Positions 50,968 through 61,200 of a stretch of 64,000 nucleotides of DNA are shown in pieces. Source of the stretch: Sarcocystis neurona (taxonomy: Eukaryota; Apicomplexa; Conoidasida; Eucoccidiorida; Sarcocystidae). Within the stretch, counting starts at the first letter, position 1, and each line of letters begins with the position of its first letter. Both the position numbers and the translations under genes were made by a program. The notes under the pieces were generated by a model. The model worked only from the letters and a program-made list of their open reading frames with translations, was not told where the DNA came from and ran no database searches. The DNA lies in NCBI GenBank assembly GCA_000727475.1, contig KL647289.1, positions 2,188,798 through 2,252,797 of the forward strand. The letters are read 5' to 3'.

Positions 50968-52050
50968 GTATGTGTGTGTGTGTGTTTGTGTATACATTAT
51001 ATGTATATATATATATGGTGCGTGCCCGCTTGTGTATATGGCGACACATACGTACATGTGTGTCTGCATATGGAGGAAGTGATTGCACGTATATGTGTCT
51101 GGAGAAGGAGATCTGTTGGCTGGAAGGGGCGCACACCGCCTGCTTGAACAGAAAAGCGATATATGCTGTCAGAATAGGCGCTGTGAACGACGGCAGCGTT
51201 GTCGTACTTGTTGGCGACGAGAGTTGCGGCTGGCTGCACGTGCTGTTGCTGCTGCTCCTGGGGACGTGGAAGAGGACTCTTGCCGCGCCCGACGAGACAC
51301 TCTGTCGCTGCTGCTGGTGCTGCGCCACCACCCCAAAGCTGCTGCAGGAGCGCCAGTCACGTCCGCTTCAACAGTCTCGGCAGCAGCAGCAGCCGCACCC
51401 GTTGAAGTCTGTTCCACGCACCGGCCATCTGATTGATTCCGTCGCCTGGCGCACTGCCGCCGCGCTGCAAGTCGTCTCGTCTTCTCCTCCGCAACAACAA
51501 AAGTCGCTTTCTTCTTGGTTGCCTGCGGGTGCTGCTGTTGCTGCTTGAGTCAAGTCTCTCGTTGCGTCGCTGCTGCTGCAGCTTCAAGCAAGCCTCGCCT
51601 GGCGTCGCTGCTGCTACTGCTGCCGTTAGGCGCGATTGCTGCGGCTGCCGTTGCTGCTGTTGCTGGGTCACGAAGCGGGCCTCGCTAGCGGTGGCATCGT
51701 CAGCTTTGTCGTCACCTGCTGCTGCTCCTGCACCGAGGTTCGCTGCTGCTGCTGCTCCGGCGGGCCTGTCTTGTATTTTTGCTGCGGCAGCGCCAGACAA
51801 CCTCGGCGGCGGTGTGTTGTCGCGTATTCACCTCGCGTAGCGACGGCAGTGGGGCGAGACCGGCATCTCTTGTGGGCAACCTCTCTCCTGCTGCTGCGTC
51901 TGTTTTCGAAGTGGCTGCTGCATGCTGCGCTGCTGTGGGCAGGCCAGGCAACTGCACTGTGTCTCCTTTCGCTGAGTCGGAGAAACCGCCTGCTGCAGGG
52001 GCAGAAGAAGTTCTCTGGCTCAGCCGCACAGCAGCCGTTTAAAGAAAAAG
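50968..52050. other. Triplet-rich interval left of the HID1 gene
   Basis: Plus-strand fragments with coding character lie at 51170-51435 (contains AAAPGDVEEDSCRARRD) and 51680-51840 (contains APDNLGGGVLSRIHLA). The antisense frame 51357-51800 is also plausible. The last plus-strand frame closes at 52042, only eight bases before the HID1 start, so at least part of this must be the upstream untranslated region of that gene. Confidence 0.35.
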
Positions 52051-52203
52051 ATGGGGAACACCGACAGCAAGTCGCTGGAAGACTACCAGCTGCATGCGCT
52101 GCTCGAGGAGGCTGCTGCCCCGGTGGACAGCAGCAGCTGCGGTGGAGCAGCAGCAGGAACCGCAGAAGCGCTGCACGGCGCGGGCCAAGTTGGTGCTGGT
52201 GGG
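52051..52203 (+). CDS. HID1: HID1-family gene, exon 1
   Basis: The ATG at 52051 follows an A-rich context (AAAGAAAAAG). The exon is 51 codons and ends at a consensus GTAAGT. It opens with MGNTDSKSLED, matching the MGSTDSK-type start of animal HID1, then has an Ala/Gly/Ser-rich stretch specific to this organism. Dymeclin also begins Met-Gly but lacks the TDSK motif. Confidence 0.85.
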
Positions 52204-55200
52204 GTAAGTCTTGCTTATTCCTGGTGCGCTGCTACGGCGAGACTCATCTGTATTCCACAGCTACCCTCTCGCGTGCATAACGCCGCTGCATGCGCATGCA
52301 TGCACACCTTCTGAAGTATCTGAGATTCTGTTCTCCGACGCTTATACCTGGAGACGTATACACAGGACTCCCTGCACTTGAGATCCGCGCTGCGTGTTCT
52401 CACGCATGCGTATATATCTTTCTCTTCTGCCCTCTCTCTATATATATACTCTCAAGTACAGGTGTACATATACATATAGGTGGACATGGGCGTATACGGA
52501 GATATACACGCACGTCCCCAGGTATATATACATGCGCCTATAAATGAATCCACACGCGCCTGTGCACTCGTATATATGTACGTATATATGTATGTATATA
52601 TATAAACACACTCGCTTCTGTACGTTCGCACACACATATATGTACAGACGGTGAAGCGTATATAAAGGATTGGGTGCCACTGTACGTGAAGATGTCATCG
52701 CGTTTGCCACGCGCCGCATGCATCGCAGCGGAAGGGAGGTGCGGCCATGACATCGACGACGACACCCGGGGGGGTGCGCACGTTTGTATGTGGGGTACGC
52801 GACCGTCTCTGATGGACGTGGAGCTCTGCGTCTCTGCGTCTCGCGCCGCCGTCTCGTCTCCACCACATCCCCCGCGCTGCGCGCCCTGCCGCGGGGGTCG
52901 AGTATGCGCATCTCTTTGCTGCTGCATGCACAGAGAGGGGAGACAGGGGCTTTCCGTCGGGTCTCGACGGCTGCGCGCGTGCATGCGCGTCTTCCTCAGG
53001 TCCTCGTTTATCTCTTGAATAGGCGTGCGTTTTCGTTGACGGAATAATGGGCTGCCCAAGCACCTGTCTTCCGCAGGTCATTGTATGTAGGGAGGGAACT
53101 ACAGATGTGCTTGGCTTCTGGGGGGGAGGATACGGCTGCGCCGCTGTGGCTCCGCGCTGTCAGCCCGCGCGTGTGAAGGACGCCGTCCCAAGTCAGCGAG
53201 GCCCGCAGAGGAGCTTTGATTGAAACGCAGTGCAGTGCAGACATGCGACAGCAGCTGCAGGAGAGTGACAGGGGCAGAGCACTCCGGTGAGAGGCGCCCG
53301 CGTGGCCGGCAGGTAGCAGCTGCAGTCAGAGAGGTGGAGGGAGAAAAGGTGTACAAGGCCACAGGAGACGCTGCTGCTGTCTGGAAGCGCCCCCTCGCAG
53401 CAGCCGTCCTTCCAGACGCGACAGCACTTCACACGGGCAACAGCCGCAGCGACGGGGTGCCCTCGGGAACAAGCGTGTGTCAGGAACAGCCTCAGGCCAA
53501 CGCCACACCAGCAGGGTCGCCCGAGGAACAGCAACAAGATCACGCACGGACGGCAGCACGTCAACAGGGGAAGCTATTCAAGCGCAGCAGCAGGAGCACG
53601 CAGCAGCAGTAGGAATGTGGGATGATCGGTTCTGCGAGACGTCTCACATGTACGCGCGTCTACGCGTGTCAATTTCCTTTCAGCAGGAGACAGCCCTGTT
53701 GCAGCAGCATCGGACAAAACAAGGAAAATTCGCAGACGACAAGAGGCACCCCACACGTCCATACGGACCTTCCCTCACACATATATACATATGTGTGTAG
53801 TCGCTGTGTCTCTGTCCGTCTGTGGATGCGTGAGTGGGTATGTCTCCCGTGTCTCCACCTTCCGTGCGGACGTCTGTCCGTCTCACTGTGTACGCAAGGG
53901 GACGTACGTACGTGCGCATCTGAGGCAGGCAGCTTGTGGCTTCTCGTCGTTCTCTGAAGTGGCGGACTGTAGCGGATGCGTAGCAAGACGGCGCCTGTGT
54001 GCGGCTCTACGCAGACGTGTGCGTGCTGCAGCAGAGAGAGAGGACTGCTCTTGCCGCAGCAGCTGTGGCAGAGGAGGGAGCAGCCACCATCGTGTCTTCT
54101 GCAGTTTGTGGGGTCGTGCTGCTGCTGCTGCAGAGTCGCCTGAAGAGGCTGCTGGAAGCCAACTTGTCGTCGAAAGATATTGGTGCTGTGCTGGGGACAA
54201 GGGAAGACGTTCAGCATCTGGTGGCCCACCGCTCCCAGGCACTCCTCTGCCTTCTTGACCAGGTGTGGATGAACTTCAGACAAAACGTGTACACCGTCTT
54301 ATAGATCGACACACATTTGTATCACTATATTCCATCTCACTCTTTACATACGTATATGTATATATATCAATCAGTTGGTACGTGTATATATATATATATA
54401 TATACGCAGATGTATATATATGTATACACTCACGTTTGTATGCATGTGTCTACGTAGATATGTGTATCCATGTGTACGTAGGTGAATATCAGTCAATGTG
54501 TATCCATATATGTATCCTCGTATATAAATATCTCCAAGTGTGCGTCAGTGAACACAAAAAGATGAATATCCTCATGCATATATATACACACATGTGCACG
54601 TGTACAGCACTCCCCATCAACATTCGTCTGCGCAATCATATCACGTAGACGCGCGAAAATCCACGCGTCCACACGTAGGTACGTCTACCTACCTACATGT
54701 GCGTGTGCCTACGTGGATCACTGGCAGCTGGGCTCTGTGCGAATACTGCGGCTGCAAACGTTGTGTGTAGACAGACCAGAGGAATGTGGCCGTGAGGCTT
54801 GCAGTAGCAGAGCTGGGCGCACGTACACAACTGGACACCCAGCTCCGCCTGCACAGGTCCACCAACAGATGTATGAATATCCGCATGCGCGCGCGAGACA
54901 CGTCTGGCGACCGTGGTCGCTGGCAGAGGGAGGGTGTCCGGGGGCTTTCTGCGGCGGCGCTGTGGAGGATACGTCGCGACGTGTGTGTGCCTGTGTGCTG
55001 CTGCGAGTCCCCGTGGAGACGTGTCTGTGGGAGACGCGCGGGGAGTTCTGCGTGGGGGTGTATGTGTGAAGAAGGCCCTTCTTACGCATATGGAGTCGAA
55101 GAACGGAGGGCGCTGTGCGGGTTTGCAGAAAGAGAAGAGAAGCCACAGGTCGCCCGACGACTCAAGAAAGTGGAAACTTTTTTATTCGTAGTCCAGCAAT

Positions 55201-58200
55201 GTAGACCGTAGATCGCGTTAGCAGCGACGCCGTCAAGTAGTATACGTACACCCAAGAACAAACAGACACACTCGAGGGATGCAGCGCCCTTTGGTGTGCG
55301 TGCGGTCTCGAACAGATACATCCGAGGGACGCAGGGCCCTTTCTGGGGTGTACGTACACACACGAACAAACACGCACATACTCTCGGGAGATGCAGCGCT
55401 CGTTCTGGCGGTGTACGTACACTCACGAGAAAAAAGGCACACACTCCCGTGGGATGCTCTTCCTGGTAGTGGACGTCCTGCGCACGCGATTGCGGAGACA
55501 CGTGGCTGTGTGGAGCAGCGGTTCTAGGTGTTTCTCTGGAAGCACTGTATACACTAAATCAGGCGGGAGGGACCCACGTGGACGCTGATTTTGCATATAT
55601 GTGGCGGTTAGATAGACTGCCTGTAGACGTATATGCAAGAAGCCATCCACGTACATAGTTATAGATAGAGGCAGTTTATTGCAGATTCGTATGCGTGTAG
55701 AGAGTGGCATGTTTTACGTGGACAGACCATACGTGCATGCATGTGGAGGAGATGCACTACGTGTTACGGGGTGTACGTACACCACGTGTGTGAAGATTTG
55801 TGGGGTTGTATCTCTGCCGTTTCTACGGTCTGAGTGCGTTTGCGTCCTTGCGCATGCAGCTGATAGCCCTGGTGTCCGCGACAGCAGACGCAGCATCGCA
55901 GAGTCCCATTACGCCAGCGCAGTCTTCGACGCTGCTGACGGCACTGCGGCTGTTGACGTTGCTGCTGCCAGTGCTGCTAGAAAGTCGCGAGCTGGAACAG
56001 CTGCTATTCTGGACCCCACACCCTCGATGTCCGCGTGCGTACAGCGGCAGCAGCACAGGTAGCAGTCGCCGGGCTTCCACCCGAAACGCCGCTGCGCTGG
56101 AAGGGGAGCAGGATGGGCCGCAATCGCAGCAACTCGAGCAGCAGAGCCAGCCGCAGCAGCAGCAGGAGCAGCAGCAGCAGCACGATAGCCGCGTGGAAGA
56201 GGAGGAGGAACGTGGTGGCAGTGCAGCGAGTGGGGAGAAGACTGAAGGACTTTCTCCGGCTCGAGAGAAGGAAACGCAGGAGAAAGCGGCTACTGGAGAG
56301 AGGGCGCAGGAACGAGGCGACGGCGAAGACGAGACGAAGAACAGGAATGTGAGGGACGCAGGGGAGGGGGATGACTCCGCTGCTTCTGTGGGAGCCGCTG
56401 CGGAGAGCAGCAACACGAGCAGAGACAGCCGTGTTGCTGGTGTTGCTGCATCGCTGGAGGGCAAGCAGCGACGCAGTAGTGCTGCGGATTCGTCAGACTT
56501 TTCTGGAGCGAGCGAGCAAAGCTCGACAGCAGCGGATTCCCAGAGTGCTGCTGCTGCTGCCGGAAATGCTCCGCAGAAAAGGGAAGCAGGTGTCGCTCAG
56601 GGATCTGGCTCCGCTGCTGATCTTTCTCACGAGCTCGCCGCGGCGTCCGCTGGCGCGTCTGCCTCCGGTGCGGCTGCTGCTGACGCGCCGTCTGCTGCTG
56701 CTGGTGTCGGTGCAGCGCCCGTGGGAGAGTCGGGAACGGCTTCTTCCGGCAAGCCCGCAGCTGCTGCTCCGCGAGGGAGCCCGAGAAAAGGAGGAGGGGG
56801 CGCGACGGGAGTGGCAGGGCTGCTGCGATGCAGCACGACGGTGGGCCAGGACATCTTGAACCAGCTGTTTCGCATGCTCTTTCTCCCGGGCTTCACGGTG
56901 TTGGCACCGGGCTACCGTCTGCTGGCGGCGGCGGCCTTAGAGAGAGGCGAAGGAGGAGGAGGAGCAGCAGCAAGCGGAGGAGAAGAGCTGCTGGCACGGC
57001 TGCCGAGACACAAGCTTGACGTGGCACTACTGTGGCGGGCGGGCATCGGCGCGACGGAAGCAGATCTTCCTCCAGCGCTATCTCGGGTGCCTGGCTGGAT
57101 GTTGAGCAATCGAATGGAAGTGATTCACTGTCTTCTCGCCTGCTTCGCTGGCCCGCTCTACGAGGTAAGCAAAGACCTCTAAGAGATGCCGCCGTCTAAT
57201 CTAAATCAGTGTCGGCCCCACCTATATACACATAGTGGACTCTAGGTAATACTCCCCATATATATATATATGTATAGGGAGACAGAGAGAGGTGGAGTGG
57301 CTTATTGGTGATATCGGCTTCACCTACGTATATATATATATATATATATATGGAGAGAGAGACAGACAGAAAGTGGATTATAGGTGACACCGGCCTCACC
57401 TATATGTATATATGTAGAGAGACGGAGAAAGGGAGAGAGTGGATTACGGGTGATACCGACCCCACGTATATATATAGAGAGAGAGAGTGGATCATAGGTG
57501 ATACCGACTCCATGTATATATATGTATATATCTGGAGAGAGAGTGGATTATAGGTGATACCGACCCCATATGTATATATATACTATTTATGTAGAGAGAG
57601 AGAGTGGATTACAGGTGATACCGTCCCTATATATATATATATATGTAGTGGATTGCAGGCGATCGTGTGTGTGCTGGTGTAGAAATATCCAGTTGTCTCC
57701 ACAGAAAAGTGGCTGGAGTGCAGTTATTACCGGCACTGGGGTTGGTCTCTAAAACTCAGATTTCTAACAGGATTCTAAGGTAGAAGCTTCCAAGCTTCTT
57801 CACAGAGTAAGTGCGGGAGTGTAACTATTACCGTAGTTGTAGTTGTATTATAGTTGTACTCTGATCTCTGAGACGACTGTAGTGTAGACTACGGAGTCTT
57901 TTCCTCCACTTGGGAGAGAAGGAAAAGTGGAAGACTAGCCGTAGACGACACCAGTGCGCGGGCTGCTTTTACGAGAAGGACGGCTGCTGCCGAAGATTCC
58001 CCAAGGTCGCCGAATTCCCCTCGTCCCCTCCCCGCACACGTGTGTCTGCATGCACACCAGGTGCAGCACGCAAGAGAGAGAAGAAGACGCAGAAAAAAAG
58101 AACCAGAAGGGAACGAATGCAGAGGAATTTCTCCTCGTCCTTACGGTGGCTGTTTACCCGTTTTCGCTCACCCGGAAACCGTGCACGCAGTGCAGCTGCA

Positions 58201-61200
58201 GCTGTCCCGAGCGCGTAGTAACGTAGTAACCATGAGGCTGCTGTGTTACACGCTAGCCCAGCAGGCGTCGCGGCCGACTGGGCCGTCGAAATTGTGTGCC
58301 TACGTTTTTGTAAAGGGAAGGCGAGGATCTCGGAGGGACACGGATGTGTGGTGGACGAACAGCAGCACCCCGGTGCCGCGCGGAGACACACGCGGATGCA
58401 TGCGCGGATCGTTCGCCTTCCCCGAGGACTGGGAGTGCAGGCCGCTGTGTCTCGGTATTACTTGGGGACACAGCCCACCTGCACGAGTGCTGCAGTGCTC
58501 GTCTTTCGACTCGCAAGTGATTCTTCGGCCAAGAAGTAGCTGCGGGCGTGGCGAGGCTTCCTCTGGGTGGCAGCGCTCATTGTAGCAGTAGTAGTAGGAG
58601 CTGCCGGTGTGTTTCTTCTGTTTCGTTTCTGGGGGGCAGGGGCCCGGGAGAGCGACTCTCGGCCAGGGCCGTGGTGTGCGAATGCATCGGTGGCTGGTAA
58701 CTGACAGGTCGCTGCGGACTGCCTTAAAGAAGTGAACTTGACGCAGAGAGAAAAGTCGGCGCCGACCGTCTGTATGTGTGTGAGGCTGTCTTTCGCTCTC
58801 CTCTTTCGACTTTCTTTGCAGAGTCTTGATGAATACCAGCTGCACGTCCCGCAGTGGGTGCGGTTGGCCACCGCAGGCAACGTGCCGTATACGGCCAACC
58901 TCTTCTGTTCTCTGCTGTCGACCGCCTGTGCCGCCGAGGCCGTCGGCTCCAGTCGAATGCTGGTGAGCGAAGACCGACATGTTCGCACGCCCCAGTCGAC
59001 GTCCTATGGGCAGCAACCTGCTGAATTGTGTGCAAGCTGTCCACATGCTCTCTTTTTCACACGCGTGCGCGCGCGCGGCGAGGTTGCTGTTTCGTCTCCC
59101 TGTGTCTCCTCCGTATATCTCTGTCTCCGTATGAGGGGGAGGGGGTTTGTGTCTGTCCCCTGCGTCCGCGCGCGGGGGGGTGCATATGCGTATGTCTGCC
59201 CGGAGATGTAGAAAGAAGTGGGGAGGACAAGGTGAGCGACGTTGGCCCGACGTGTGAGTGCGAGAAGACTGCTTCACGTGCTGTGGTGGTGCTGCCGCGA
59301 AGGAACAGGAGGCGCAGGGACTGCAAGAGAGAGGAAGAACGACTCACGTAGTCGTTCTTCTGGCCGAAGGTCGGTCTGACACGTCTGCAAACCCCGTCCT
59401 GAGGCCCCGGACTTCGCAGACTCTGTGTCTGTCTCTTAGCAAGTCGGAAAGGGCCCACGAACATGGCCACACATCGTCAAGGAGAACGCCGGACCTCACC
59501 ATTATATACACGCCTGCAAAGTGTGTGGTGGCTGCACTGGCCTCCCCCCCGCTCGCGTGTTGGTGCCAGTGCTATCTCCTCGTCGTTCGTATGCTTGCCT
59601 TCCGCTTCCTCTCTGGCCCCCCCGGGCCACCGCTGCGATCTCTCTCCCATCTCAGAAAAAGTCTGCGTGCCGCTCCCGTTGTTGGCGCGTATCTAACGAC
59701 GCAGGCGTGCTGGCGCGTGTTGTCGACACGTGTATGTATGGCCGCAGCCAGAAAGGAGCGGCAGACACATACACCCGTGCGTAACAAGATCATCCAACCG
59801 TACGTATATGTGCAGGCAGAAAAACCCGTCATACACACATGTACGTATGACGACACAGGCGCGAGGTCTCCTCTCCCTGCCTTCCTCGAAGGTCCGCCGG
59901 ACTTCCAGTGTTTCTGCCTGCCCCCCTCTGAGTGCTCTGGCCCGCAGGCAGTCGTCAGAGACTGTTACACACACACACACATATACGGCCGTCCTCAGGT
60001 CTCTACCTGCATAGCTGTCGACGTGTCCTGCGGAGTTATCTCTGCGTCTCCCTGCTCTGCCTGCGGGGTGCTGGCGCTGATTTCCGCTTCCTTTCAGATG
60101 TATGCTGCTGCATCCTGCTCTGCGTGCGTCTGCACAGGGGCACCTGCGTATCGCTCCTCGTCAGACACCCATCCCCGCGCCCGGCCACCACGTGTGCGGC
60201 GACTGTGGAGATAGGCTTCGAGCTACTCGTCGAGACGCTTGTTTCTGCGGACTTCTTCTGCTGCAGTCCTCAAGAAACCTCTGCACGCACGGCGTCGCTT
60301 TTATGTATACGTGTCGCTCCCTCGCTAATACATACGCACTCACAGCTGTGTTCACAGGTCTCTACACGTATCACTGCATCTATCCACATGCGTCTACTGC
60401 AGACGTGTCTACGCAGCTGCCCACACAGACTTGTACGCATATTACGTGCGTGTGGCCGCGTGCAGCTACTACAGACGCGTTCATGCATTCGTGTACAGAC
60501 AGCGACATCTCATGGATGCAGACAGGACTCGGTGGTTCACTGAGAGAAATTTATCATGTCTGTGCGTGCCTGCACCTCCTGTTGCTGAAGCGCCTGCTGT
60601 GATGTGCTGCTCAGTTCAGACCTGCCGCGTGCACACAGGGTGTGTGAGTCGCTCGCTCTGCAGTGGTAGTGCCGCGTGCGGGGAAGATATTTTCGGCAGA
60701 AGAACAACTTTCGTGTTTTTGGCACGTCACACAGCTCACGCAAACACCTGCTTCCTCATCGCCCAGCACCGTGTGCCTCGATGCGGTCATGCGTTTGTGG
60801 GTACTACCTATTGTAGTAGGAGGGGTTGTTGACTACTTTCGCTTTTCCGCGGGGGAGAGAAATGCGCTGCTTTTCCTCACCACTGGGCAACAGCGCAGCC
60901 GCTGCTGTTTTCGTCGCTGTAGGGAAGTCGAGTTTCTCTGCTGCGCTGGCTCTTCGCAGGGACTTTTCGGAAGCCCTGAGACGCAGCAGCTGACGACTGC
61001 GGTGGTGCAGCTGTTGGTTGTTCTGCTCGACTTCAACGTCTCTGTATTTGTTAATCCCGACGGTAAGGCGGTGCTTTTTACCGGAGGTCCGCCTGTCTTT
61101 TTTTCAAGACTGTAGCCCACGTATGTCTACGGGTCTCTGTAGGTCTCTCCGTAGACACACATGTGTGTATGTATCTCTCGTGCGGCATTCTCGTGGACGT

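Noticed and set aside
52051..52203. Dymeclin as the identity of the 52-64 kb gene
   Set aside because: Both families begin Met-Gly, but the TDSK start and the later motifs (NRMEVIHCLLACF, QREEEFDFI) follow the HID1 order.
58300..59277. Minus-strand frame of 325 codons
   Set aside because: It runs antisense across a HID1 exon with clear family resemblance, so it is treated as a shadow.
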